Shown here: piece after piece, positions 30,623-38,777 of the stretch
Layout of the letters: every line of letters begins with the position of its first letter
Position numbering within the stretch: position 1 is the stretch's first letter
The notes under the pieces: model-generated
Database searches by the model: none
Seen by the model: only the letters and a program-made list of their open reading frames with translations
Told to the model about the DNA's origin: nothing
Program-made: the position numbers and the translations under genes
Assembly: GCA_944368065.1 (NCBI GenBank)
Contig: CALVWV010000043.1
Coordinates: 37,427 to 101,426 of the forward strand
Reading direction: 5' to 3'
Length of the DNA: 64,000 bases
From: an uncultured Clostridia bacterium
Lineage (GTDB): Bacteria > Bacillota > Clostridia > Christensenellales > Borkfalkiaceae

Positions 30623-33172
30623 ATGGAAAAACTTGTTCTAATAGACGGCAACAGCCTTCTTAACCGCGCATTTTATGCGACGCCCGTCTTCACGACCAAA
30701 GACGGACAGCCTACAAACGCCATTTTCGGCTTTACAAAACTGCTTTTGAAAATTCTTACAGACGTAAAGCCCGAGTATATCATAGTTGCGTTCGATTTAA
30801 AAGCGCCCACATTCAGGCACAAAATGTATGACGGGTACAAAGCTTCAAGGAAAGGCATGCCCGATGAGCTCGCCGCCCAGGTAGAGCCGCTCAAATGTCT
30901 GCTTGCAGAAATGAAGGTTGCAACCTGTTCCGAAGAAGGATTGGAAGCCGACGACATCATAGGCACGCTGTCAAACAACTCCGCCGTACATTCGTACATC
31001 TATACGGGCGACAGGGACAGCTATCAGCTCGTAGACGAAAACACCGACGTATATTTCACAAAGCGCGGCGTTTCGGATCTCCTGAAGCTGAATATATCCA
31101 ATTTCAAAGAGCAAACGGGGCTCGAGCCCGCACAGATTATCGACCTGAAGTCGCTTATGGGCGATAAATCGGACGATATTCCCGGCGTTGCGGGAGTAGG
31201 CGAAAAAACTGCGCGCACGCTTATTGAAAAATACGGAAGTCTTGACGGCGTTTACGCAAATATAGAAGAGATAAAGGGCGCGTTGAAGGACAAGCTTATC
31301 AGCGGTAAGGATATGGCTTACCTTTCATATACCCTCGCCAAAATAAACAGGAACAGCGGCGTTTCGGTTGACCTAAGCGAATGCCGCGCGCCTTCAAAAT
31401 TCTCCGAAGGCGTAAAGAAGATGTTTTCCGAATTTGAATTCAGAAGCCTTATACGGGAAGACCTGTTCGAAGAAAGCGAGCAAGCAGAAACGGCCGCGCA
31501 AACCGATTATCCGGAACTTGTAACTTGCGATAATCTTGAAAAGTTCAGCGCGGCTGCGGAAAACTGCAAAAAATTTGCTGTCGTGCTTGAAGAAAACTCC
31601 TTGCACGTGTATTTCGGCAATACCGAGCACGCCCTCATATGCGGCGAAGGTTTCTTTAACGAACATCTTAGCCACGATGATTTTATTTCTGCTTTAAAAG
31701 TTATATTTTCAGAAAAAAGCAACACAGTTATAATGTATGACTGCAAGTCGGCTATGCACGCGCTGAGAAAGCTCGGCGTAAAGTGCAGCTGCTCGTTCGA
31801 AGACCTTTCGCTTGCCGTTTATCTGTGCGGCGAGGCGGGCGGCGAAAAGCTTGATGAACTGCTTGCAAACCACACGTTAAAAGCTGATTATTCGGCTTTC
31901 GGCGTAAACAGCTTATTCGATGAATACAGCAAAAAGCTCGTTCAGACTGACTGCCTTAAGCTTTATGAAGATATTGAAAAACCGCTCATAGCCGTGCTTT
32001 ACGATATGGAAGAACAGGGAGTTGCCGTAAGCCGCGACGAACTTTCCTCTCTCGGAATGCAGTACAAAAAGACGGCGGACAATCTCGCCGAAGAAATCTT
32101 CAGCGACTGCGGCTGCACATTCAACTTAAACTCGCCCTCGCAGCTCGGCAGCGTACTTTTTGAAAAGCTCGGGCTGAAATCGGGCAAAAAAAGCAAGACG
32201 GGCAAATATTCCACGAACGCGGACGTACTTGAAAAGCTGGCCGAAGAAAACCCGGTCGCCGGCAAAGTTTTAAAATACAGATTTTACCAGAAATTGCTTT
32301 CTACCTATATAGAAGGGCTCAAACCTTTTATTGACAACAAAAATTTTGTACACACAACTTACAACCAGACCATAACGGCGACGGGCAGACTTTCAAGCAC
32401 AAACCCCAACCTGCAGAATATTCCCATACGCGAAGAGGAAGGCAGGGAGCTGAGAAAAATGTTCGTCCCCAGACCCGGAAACGTGTTCATCGACGCCGAC
32501 TACTCTCAGATAGAATTAAGGCTGCTGGCTCATTTTTCGGGCTGCAAGGAGCTTATTGAAGCTTACAACAGCGGCAAGGACATTCACGCGCTTACAGCCT
32601 CGCAGGTGTTCGGGGTAACAACAGATCAGGTTACGCCGAAAATGCGCAGAGAAGCCAAAGCCGTCAACTTCGGAATCATATACGGCATAAGCGAATACGG
32701 ACTTGCCCGCAACCTCGGCATACCGTTCGGCACTGCCAAAAATTATATAGAAAAATATTTCGAAACATACAGCGCCGTAAAAGAATACATGAACTCAAAC
32801 GTAGAATTTGCACGCGCAAACGGATATGTTTCCACGCTTACGGGAAGGCGACGCTTTATTCCCGAAATCAAGTCCTCAAACGCCAACATAAGGCAGTTCG
32901 GCGAGCGCGCCGCAATGAATATGCCTCTTCAGGGCTCAAGCGCCGACATAATCAAAATTGCAATGATAAACGTGTACAAGCGCCTTGAAAGGGAGGGGCT
33001 TAAAGCTAAGCTTATACTTCAGGTTCACGACGAGCTCGTGCTCGACTGCCCCGAAGAAGAAGAGCAGAAGGCTGCGGAAATTCTTAAGTACGAAATGGAA
33101 AACGCCGTAAACTTAAGCGTTCCGCTCACGGTGGAAGTACACAGCGGCAAAGACTGGTATGATGCAAAATAA
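30623..33172 (+). CDS. polA: DNA polymerase I, proofreading domain degenerate
   Basis: 849 residues. Residues 1 to about 290 are the 5' nuclease (LIDGNSLLNRAFYA, IIGTLSNN, GDKSDDIPGVAGVGEKTA). The middle part corresponds to the 3'-5' exonuclease fold, but the Asp-x-Glu metal motif is missing (FAVVLEENSL), so proofreading is probably lost, as in several Gram-positive PolA enzymes. The polymerase has motif A DYSQIELRLLAHF (near residue 625), motif B RREAKAVNFGIIYGIS and motif C QVHDELVLD (residues 800-808). It fills gaps in repair and removes Okazaki primers. The 3' end overlaps coaE by 14 bases. Confidence 0.96.
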   Translation: MEKLVLIDGNSLLNRAFYATPVFTTKDGQPTNAIFGFTKLLLKILTDVKPEYIIVAFDLKAPTFRHKMYDGYKASRKGMPDELAAQVEPLKCLLAEMKVATCSEEGLEADDIIGTLSNNSAVHSYIYTGDRDSYQLVDENTDVYFTKRGVSDLLKLNISNFKEQTGLEPAQIIDLKSLMGDKSDDIPGVAGVGEKTARTLIEKYGSLDGVYANIEEIKGALKDKLISGKDMAYLSYTLAKINRNSGVSVDLSECRAPSKFSEGVKKMFSEFEFRSLIREDLFEESEQAETAAQTDYPELVTCDNLEKFSAAAENCKKFAVVLEENSLHVYFGNTEHALICGEGFFNEHLSHDDFISALKVIFSEKSNTVIMYDCKSAMHALRKLGVKCSCSFEDLSLAVYLCGEAGGEKLDELLANHTLKADYSAFGVNSLFDEYSKKLVQTDCLKLYEDIEKPLIAVLYDMEEQGVAVSRDELSSLGMQYKKTADNLAEEIFSDCGCTFNLNSPSQLGSVLFEKLGLKSGKKSKTGKYSTNADVLEKLAEENPVAGKVLKYRFYQKLLSTYIEGLKPFIDNKNFVHTTYNQTITATGRLSSTNPNLQNIPIREEEGRELRKMFVPRPGNVFIDADYSQIELRLLAHFSGCKELIEAYNSGKDIHALTASQVFGVTTDQVTPKMRREAKAVNFGIIYGISEYGLARNLGIPFGTAKNYIEKYFETYSAVKEYMNSNVEFARANGYVSTLTGRRRFIPEIKSSNANIRQFGERAAMNMPLQGSSADIIKIAMINVYKRLEREGLKAKLILQVHDELVLDCPEEEEQKAAEILKYEMENAVNLSVPLTVEVHSGKDWYDAK

Positions 33173-33755
33173 ACGTATTTATGCCATCACCGGCGGCATA
33201 GGCTGCGGAAAGACGGCTGTATCAGACATAATTATGCAGGAAGGATACCCTGTATTTTCCTGCGACAGAATATATGCGGAACTTACGCGCGGCGGTGCGC
33301 TTGTTGAAGAGATTGAAAAGGCATTTTCGGGCGTAACTGCCGCCGACGGCTCGCTTGACCGCGCGGCGCTGTCTGCGCGCGTTTTTTCTGACAAGGTAAA
33401 GCTTGAAAAACTTAATAAGATAACGCATCCCGCAATAATGAAGGAGCTTTTAAACCGCGCGGCAAATGCGCAGAGCCAGGTTGTATTCTGCGAAGTTCCG
33501 CTTCTTTTTGAAAACGGCTTTGAAAAACTTTTTGACGGCGTGATAGTAGTTACCAGACCGCTCGAAAAGCGGATAGAAGCGGTGAAAAAGCGCAGCAGTC
33601 TTACGCGCGAAGAAGTGCTCGCAAGGATAAAAGCGCAGTACAATTATGAGAAAAACGACCTTTCTGGATACTACGCAGTGGATAATGACGGCTCGATAGA
33701 AGATTTGCAGGAAAAAATTAAAAAAATTCTTAAAAACATAACAAAATTGACTTGA
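33159..33755 (+). CDS. coaE: Dephospho-CoA kinase CoaE
   Basis: A 198-residue P-loop kinase for the last step of coenzyme A synthesis. Walker A is TGGIGCGKTAVS; conserved YPVFSCDRI, LNKITHPAI and VVFCEVPLLFE follow. It starts inside the end of polA (either of two adjacent ATGs at 33159 or 33162), a polA-coaE arrangement also seen in other Firmicutes. Its stop codon overlaps the -35 box of the tRNA-Leu(AAG) promoter. Confidence 0.95.
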   Translation: MMQNKRIYAITGGIGCGKTAVSDIIMQEGYPVFSCDRIYAELTRGGALVEEIEKAFSGVTAADGSLDRAALSARVFSDKVKLEKLNKITHPAIMKELLNRAANAQSQVVFCEVPLLFENGFEKLFDGVIVVTRPLEKRIEAVKKRSSLTREEVLARIKAQYNYEKNDLSGYYAVDNDGSIEDLQEKIKKILKNITKLT

Positions 33756-33780
33756 CATAATCAGCTATTTATTATAGAAT
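33752..33780 (+). promoter_or_regulatory. Promoter of tRNA-Leu(AAG)
   Basis: Consensus TTGACA, a 17-base spacer and TAGAAT; the -35 overlaps the coaE stop codon. Confidence 0.75.
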
Positions 33781-33803
33781 AATTCTCGCTTGTGAGCGAA
33801 AGC

Positions 33804-33888
33804 GCACTCATGGCGGAATTGGCAGACGCGCAAGACTAAGGATCTTGTGGAGCGATCCATGCAGGTTCAACTCCTGTTGAGTGCACCA
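33804..33888 (+). tRNA. tRNA-Leu (anticodon AAG)
   Basis: A class II tRNA with encoded CCA, acceptor GCACTCA/TGAGTGC, a perfect anticodon stem CAAGA/TCTTG and loop CTAAGGA. The anticodon is therefore AAG with A at position 34, rare in bacteria, where A34 (edited to inosine) is usually limited to arginine tRNA. D-arm and T-arm are as in the other leucine tRNAs here. Its last 21 bases are copied exactly at 34026-34046 and again at 34229-34249. Confidence 0.93.
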
Positions 33889-34046
33889 AAAATAAGCACA
33901 GACTTTTGTCTGTGCTATATTTTTTATATACGAAAATACAGGAGTTGAGGGGAGGGAAGTCGGCGAAATCTATCGCCGACAAAACAGCGGACACCCGCTG
34001 TTTTCCGTGCGCCGCGCTCAAGCGGCAACTCCTGTTGAGTGCACCA
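33889..34046 (+). repeat. tRNA-3'-end repeat element B1 (158 bp)
   Basis: It has the same length and plan as element A: a terminator (core GCACAGAC-TTTT-GTCTGTGC); the left arm ACAGGAGTTG; the 7-bp and 10-bp hairpins (33981-34004 for the latter); and the right arm with an exact 21-base copy of tRNA-Leu(AAG) 3' end. Bases 33931-34036 are identical to element A, yet the final acceptor-strand bases are those of the local tRNA, not of tRNA-Leu(CAG). Confidence 0.87.
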
Positions 34047-34249
34047 AAAACAGCAGATGAACAATTATGTTCATCTGCTGTTTTTTTGTCTTGAATAACA
34101 ACAGGAGTTGAGGGTGGAGGCGTGAGCGGAAGCGAACGGTTTGCACGCGGACATAATACCAAAGAGAGAAAAATAGGCAAACTGAACAGCGGACACCCGC
34201 TGTTCACCGGGGCGCGCCGCCAAAGGCGCAACTCCTGTTGAGTGCACCA
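34047..34249 (+). repeat. tRNA-3'-end repeat element B2 (203 bp)
   Basis: A second, different unit in tandem. It starts with a terminator (AAAACAGCAGATGAA / TTCATCTGCTGTTTT plus T-run). The left arm ACAGGAGTTG is at 34101-34110, the hairpin TGAACAGCGG-ACAC-CCGCTGTTCA at 34183-34206, the right arm at 34229-34238, and a third copy of the tRNA 3' 21 bases with CCA ends it. The body is related to element C (shared GAGGGTGGAGG-like start, GAGCGG-AGCGA, and CCGGGGCG after the hairpin). Confidence 0.85.
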
Positions 34250-34312
34250 AAAATACAGGAGTTGAGGGACGAGCACAGATTTCTAAAAACAACGGATGCC
34301 CGTTGTTTTTTT
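34250..34312 (+). repeat. Truncated repeat B3 ending in a terminator
   Basis: A third left arm (ATACAGGAGTTGAGGG) starts right after the B2 CCA, but the body is cut short. It ends at an 11-bp hairpin AAAAACAACGG-ATGC-CCGTTGTTTTT with a T-run. That hairpin looks like a mutated form of the core hairpin now serving as the terminator. Confidence 0.7.
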
Positions 34313-34362
34313 ATGCTCACTTATTTGACCCGAAGAAAAACCAACTAAAATCTAATTGAATC

Positions 34363-34391
34363 TTGAAAATAAACTTTGTGTCTGTTATACT
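34363..34391 (+). promoter_or_regulatory. Promoter of the orphan gene after array B (leaderless geometry)
   Basis: TTGAAA, a 17-base spacer and TATACT, then six bases to the ATG at 34398. Confidence 0.65.
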
Positions 34392-34397
34392 GCTTCT

Positions 34398-35747
34398 ATG
34401 GGTAAGGTTATGAATATACTGCAATTTAAACGAGCGATGTGCTGCGGCTTAGGCAAATGCATTACTGAGTTGTCTGCTACCGTGGATATTATCAGATACA
34501 AAAATATTGTGTTGTGGGGATGTTTACACAACTTGTCTTACGATGTGTTGTTTGAAGGTACGCGGGCTTATTATGTCTATCAGTTGACCGAATTCTTTAA
34601 TGACGAAATGTACTTTTTGCAACCGTTATCAAAAAAGTTTTCTGAACTTTTGTTTGTTGCCGATTCGGGGACTTTTGCTCATTGTTGCGAACTTCTGTGT
34701 CAATTTGCAAAAAACGGAAACGTTCTCGCCGATAGTGTTCTCAATGAGAAGTATGATGCTTTGTTATCTTTTTTGCTGAAAGTTTCTGATAAGAAAGCGC
34801 GGAAAAAAGCTTCCGCAAATTTTGAGACTATAAGTATATCATTAAACTCGCTGCATGGATTTGCTTTCTTCTGCAAATCTTGCAAAGATATTGGTAGTTT
34901 GCTTCTGCGCAATAAAGATGCAGATTTTACCTGGTTTTTATGCAATGGCGAAAGCAAGTTCGGCAAAAAGCGGATAGAAAAATTCTTGAAACAAAAGAGC
35001 ACTGAAGGGGAAGAATACGACATCTTTTATAAAATTATGCTCACGAAAGGCGACAAAACAAAACCCGCAGAAAAAGAAAGGACAGCGGCAAAACTTATAA
35101 AAAAATTAGAAAAAGGAACAGACGGCTTTATTGACAGGTTCCATCTCCGTTACACAATAAATGAAGAACAAAGCAAGCTTATAGCCGATATGTTAAAACA
35201 CACTCGCGGTGAAAAGCGAACAGCTCAGTTATTGCAATGTTTCAGCGGAGATTGTCCTTTAAAAAGTGAAGTACTGATTGACTTTTATGAAAAAGGCGGT
35301 GCAGTATTGAAGAATGCGACCCTGCGGATTTTAAGCGAGCGGAAAGAAACCGGACTTCGTGAATTTGCTCTGAAACTTCTTACGGAGGATAAAGTCAACG
35401 GAAAAGCTGTGCAACTAATGCTGAGCAACTGTTTGCCGGGTGATGAGAAAATTTTGCTTTCAGTCCTTAAAAAACTTAAAATTGATTATAAAAACAGCGA
35501 AAACTGGCATTCAGCCTTTACCGCCGTGCTGGCAGCGGCTTCACAAAAAATAAAGATATCAGAAGATGTTTTGTTATATATTTATGAAAACTCTCTTTGT
35601 TCATTATGCCGTGCGGATACACTGCGCTTGCTTGCCAAAAGAAGATGGCTATCAGAAGATATTTTGAACGAATGCCTGCATGACTCCGATTGCAATATTC
35701 GGCTGTGGGCGGAAAAGGAAACAGTCAAAAGAGGAAAAACTGTATGA
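34398..35747 (+). CDS. Hypothetical helical-repeat protein downstream of tRNA-linked repeats
   Basis: About 449 residues, no assigned function. The N-terminal part (FKRAMCCGLGKC, then NIVLWGCLHNLSYDVLFEGTR) resembles uncharacterised HEAT-like proteins that I recall from gut Clostridia. The C-terminal 200 residues are successive amphipathic helices of HEAT type (for example VLKNATLRILSERKETGLRE and CRADTLRLLAKRRWLSE). It is predicted cytoplasmic, with no catalytic motif seen. The frame is open upstream to 34356, but the promoter places the transcript start at the ATG at 34398. The DNA is AT-richer than polA or glgC. It probably entered with, or next to, the repeat array. Confidence 0.75.
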   Translation: MGKVMNILQFKRAMCCGLGKCITELSATVDIIRYKNIVLWGCLHNLSYDVLFEGTRAYYVYQLTEFFNDEMYFLQPLSKKFSELLFVADSGTFAHCCELLCQFAKNGNVLADSVLNEKYDALLSFLLKVSDKKARKKASANFETISISLNSLHGFAFFCKSCKDIGSLLLRNKDADFTWFLCNGESKFGKKRIEKFLKQKSTEGEEYDIFYKIMLTKGDKTKPAEKERTAAKLIKKLEKGTDGFIDRFHLRYTINEEQSKLIADMLKHTRGEKRTAQLLQCFSGDCPLKSEVLIDFYEKGGAVLKNATLRILSERKETGLREFALKLLTEDKVNGKAVQLMLSNCLPGDEKILLSVLKKLKIDYKNSENWHSAFTAVLAAASQKIKISEDVLLYIYENSLCSLCRADTLRLLAKRRWLSEDILNECLHDSDCNIRLWAEKETVKRGKTV

Positions 35748-35855
35748 ATAAAAGATTTTTATAATCATAAAAACTTTCCGATTAAAAGCGCAGCTAATTA
35801 AATTGAACAACGCCAAAAAAATTGATAGCGGAAAAATTTAAAGTTAACAAAAAAT

Positions 35856-35884
35856 AAGCGGTGCGGAAATTTTCCGCACCGCTT
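35856..35884. terminator. Bidirectional intrinsic terminator
   Basis: A 13-bp stem AAGCGGTGCGGAA / TTCCGCACCGCTT between convergent genes, flanked by A-rich and T-rich runs. Confidence 0.9.
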
Positions 35885-35899
35885 AAAATTTAAATTTCC

Positions 35900-36055
35900 T
35901 TACTGCTTAGAGAACTGGTCTTTACCAACGCCGCAAAGAGGGCATACGAAATCAGCGGGCACATCTTCCCACTTGGTTCCGGGAGCTATGCCATATTCGG
36001 GCGCGCCTTCTTCTTCGTTGTATTCCCAACCGCATACGTCGCATACATACGTCAT
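35900..36055 (-). CDS. Rubredoxin
   Basis: 51 residues with the two rubredoxin Cys knuckles YVCDVCGW and [13 protein letters not shown] that hold one iron, and the conserved [11 protein letters not shown] between them. It is a small electron carrier, often passing electrons to rubrerythrin or superoxide reductase in anaerobes, though no partner is adjacent. AGGAG precedes the ATG at 36055; an upstream in-frame extension to 36094 is not expected for this family. Confidence 0.95.
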   Translation of the reverse strand: MTYVCDVCGWEYNEEEGAPEYGIAPGTKWEDVPADFVCPLCGVGKDQFSKQ

Positions 36056-36428
36056 ACAAATTTTCTCCTGAATTTTTAATTTATATCTTAACAAGATACA
36101 TTCTTATTATATAGCATTTAACTGTTATTGTCAAGGGTATAAATAAAATTTTCAGTCGGCCGACATTCTTCATCTTGCTATGCTGAGCGGACGGAACTTT
36201 TCGGAATCCTGATTATATCAGGTTATGCCGTTTCTGGCACGAAATGCAGTTTTTTTTTACGAAATTGTTACAAAAATTTGCAATTGAGTCTTGAAATATT
36301 TTAACAAATATGGTAAAATAAATTAGGTAATCAGGTAAATAAAGCCTTATGGGCAAGGCGGCGCTTTTAAAAGCGCGCTTTGTATAAAAATATATTACGT
36401 CAAATAAATTTTTTGGGGGACATAAGTT
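36056..36428. other. Intergenic region between rubredoxin and glgC
   Basis: A 373-base gap. The left part holds the rubredoxin ribosome site and AT-rich sequence. The right part holds the glgC promoter (36291-36319) and a leader of about 100 bases with the palindrome GCGCTTTTAAAAGCGC near 36362. I see no gene in it. Confidence 0.6.
36291..36319 (+). promoter_or_regulatory. Promoter of the glgC-glgD-glgA operon
   Basis: TTGAAA, a 17-base spacer and TAAAAT. Confidence 0.65.
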
Positions 36429-37631
36429 ATGCTAAGAAAGAAAGAGTGTGTAGCAATGTTGCTTGCCGGCGGGCAGGGCAGCCGTCTTTACGCGCTTACC
36501 AGCAACATAGCAAAGCCTGCCGTATCTTTCGGCGCGAAGTACAGAATCATAGACTTTCCTCTGTCTAACTGTATAAATTCGGGCATAGATACCGTCGGCG
36601 TTCTTACACAGTACCAGCCGCTCATATTGAACGAATATGTGGGCAACGGACAGCCTTGGGATTTGGACAGAACATTCGGCGGCGTTCATATCCTTTCGCC
36701 TTACGAGGCCAAGCAGTCCACGTCGTGGTATAAAGGCACGGCAAACGCTATCTATCAGAACATCAGATTCATGAAGATGTACGACCCCGATTACGTTCTT
36801 ATACTTTCGGGCGACCACATCTACAAAATGGATTACGACAAAATGCTCAAGGCGCATAAGGAAGCAGGCGCTGCGTGCACCATTGCATGCATGGAAGTGC
36901 CCTTAAAGGAAGCTTCCAGATTCGGTATACTCAATACCAATCCCGACGGCAGCATTTACGAATTCGAAGAAAAACCCGCAAAACCCAAGAGCAACCTCGC
37001 ATCTATGGGCATATACATTTTCAGCGCGGACAAACTTTTCAAGTACCTCGAACTCGACGAAAAAGATCCCAAGTCTGAAAACGACTTCGGCAAGAACGTG
37101 CTTCCCGCAATGCTCAACGCAGGCGAAAAGATGTTCTCTTACCGCTTCGACGGCTACTGGAAAGACGTAGGCACTATAAGCTCGCTCCTCGAAGCAAACA
37201 TGGACCTTTTAGGCGTGACCCCCAAATTCGACCTGGACGACCAGGATTTCGTTATACATTCCAGAAGCCCGCTTTCGCCCCCCGCATATGTAGAAGGAGA
37301 TGTTAAAAACAGCATAGTTGCAAACGGTTGCGACATAGAAGGCGACATCATAAACTCCGTGATTGGCACCAACTGCATAGTTGAAGCTGGAGCCACCGTA
37401 AAAGACAGCGTTCTTATGGGCAACATAACGGTAAAGAAAGGCGCAATGGTTAACTACTCCATAATAGACGAAGAAGTAACCATAGGCGAAAATGCGGTTA
37501 TAGGCGCAGTGAAGGAAGAGGCCTGCAAGGTTGAATCCAAGACCGCAGGCATAACCGTTCTCGGCAGAGGCATTACCGTTAAAAAGGGCGGAAAAGTTTC
37601 CGCCGGCGAAATTGTGGATAAGGACGTATAA
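36429..37631 (+). CDS. glgC: Glucose-1-phosphate adenylyltransferase, catalytic subunit GlgC
   Basis: A 400-residue enzyme making ADP-glucose, the committed step of glycogen synthesis. The pyrophosphorylase signature [15 protein letters not shown] is followed by [35 protein letters not shown] and the substrate site [21 protein letters not shown] left-handed beta-helix of hexapeptide repeats closes the protein ([20 protein letters not shown]). A polypurine GGGGGAC precedes the ATG. It is followed after 14 bases by glgD; in Firmicutes the two commonly form a GlgC/GlgD enzyme. Confidence 0.96.
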   Translation: MLRKKECVAMLLAGGQGSRLYALTSNIAKPAVSFGAKYRIIDFPLSNCINSGIDTVGVLTQYQPLILNEYVGNGQPWDLDRTFGGVHILSPYEAKQSTSWYKGTANAIYQNIRFMKMYDPDYVLILSGDHIYKMDYDKMLKAHKEAGAACTIACMEVPLKEASRFGILNTNPDGSIYEFEEKPAKPKSNLASMGIYIFSADKLFKYLELDEKDPKSENDFGKNVLPAMLNAGEKMFSYRFDGYWKDVGTISSLLEANMDLLGVTPKFDLDDQDFVIHSRSPLSPPAYVEGDVKNSIVANGCDIEGDIINSVIGTNCIVEAGATVKDSVLMGNITVKKGAMVNYSIIDEEVTIGENAVIGAVKEEACKVESKTAGITVLGRGITVKKGGKVSAGEIVDKDV

Positions 37632-37645
37632 GGGAGGAAAAAACA

Positions 37646-38752
37646 ATGGCTTCTACTGTCGGAGTTATATTTTCAAGCATAAATGACGAAAACGTACCTG
37701 AGCTCACCAGAGTAAGATCGATGGGTTCGGTGCCCTACGGCGGAAGGTACCGCCTTATAGACTTTGCGCTCTCCAATATGGTTAACTCAGGAATAACCAC
37801 TGTAGGCGTAATAACCAAACAGAATTATCAGTCGCTCATGGACCATCTCGGCACAGGCAAAGACTGGGACCTTGCAAGAAAGGAAGGAGGACTTATTCTG
37901 CTTCCCCCGTACAGCGACGAATCGGAAACGCTTTATAAAGGCAGGCTTGAAGCGCTTAAAGGCGCTACGTCCTTCCTTAAAAAGTGCAAGCAGGATTACG
38001 TAGTTCTTTCGGACAGCGATTCCGTTTATAAACTTGATTACAGCGACGTTATAAAATTCCACGAAGAAAAGAATGCTGACATTACGCTTGTTTATCACGA
38101 GCATCAGGTTTCCAAATCGCGCTATTATGTAACGTTTGAAACGGCAAACGACGGAAGAATTACCGACCTTTGCATAAATCCCATCGCAAAGGGCGTAAAA
38201 AAGAATTACATAAACGTAATGGTTGCCAGAACGTCTTTCCTTCTCAACCTCATTCAGGACGCCATTCAGCACGGCTACAACAGCTTCGGCAGGGATATAC
38301 TTGTTCCCGGCGTAAAGAACATGAGGCTCTTCGGCTACAAGATGAACGGCTATTACGCAAACATCGATTCGCTCGTCGCTTACTTCAATTCGAATATGGA
38401 TCTTCTCAAAAAGGATATCCGCTACGAAGTATTCGGCAACAGAGACGTTTATACGAAAGTCAACGACAGCGCTCCCGCAAAATTCACGGACGGAGCAGTT
38501 GTCAAAAATTCGCTCATATCTGACGGATGCCTCATCGAAGGCACAGTTGAAAACTGCATACTTTTCCGCGGCGTAAAAATCGGCAAGGGTGCTGTAGTTA
38601 AAAACTGCATTCTCATGACCGATAACTATGTCGGACACGACTGCAACCTCTCTTACGTGGTAAGCGACAAGAACACTATAATAAGGGACAACAGAGTGCT
38701 TGCAGGATGTGAATTGCAGCCCTACTTCATAGGAAAAGGCTCGCTTATTTAA
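37646..38752 (+). CDS. glgD: GlgD subunit of ADP-glucose pyrophosphorylase
   Basis: A 368-residue paralogue of GlgC that has lost the catalytic N-terminal loop: where GlgC has [10 protein letters not shown] it reads GVIFSSINDENVPELTRVRS. It keeps the fold (GGRYRLIDFALSNMVNSGI, YVVLSDSDSVYKLDY) and the C-terminal beta-helix. GlgD subunits raise the activity of GlgC but are not catalytic alone. AGGGAGG precedes the ATG. Confidence 0.95.
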   Translation: MASTVGVIFSSINDENVPELTRVRSMGSVPYGGRYRLIDFALSNMVNSGITTVGVITKQNYQSLMDHLGTGKDWDLARKEGGLILLPPYSDESETLYKGRLEALKGATSFLKKCKQDYVVLSDSDSVYKLDYSDVIKFHEEKNADITLVYHEHQVSKSRYYVTFETANDGRITDLCINPIAKGVKKNYINVMVARTSFLLNLIQDAIQHGYNSFGRDILVPGVKNMRLFGYKMNGYYANIDSLVAYFNSNMDLLKKDIRYEVFGNRDVYTKVNDSAPAKFTDGAVVKNSLISDGCLIEGTVENCILFRGVKIGKGAVVKNCILMTDNYVGHDCNLSYVVSDKNTIIRDNRVLAGCELQPYFIGKGSLI

Positions 38753-38777
38753 AAAACAAACGCGAGGTGATTTACCG

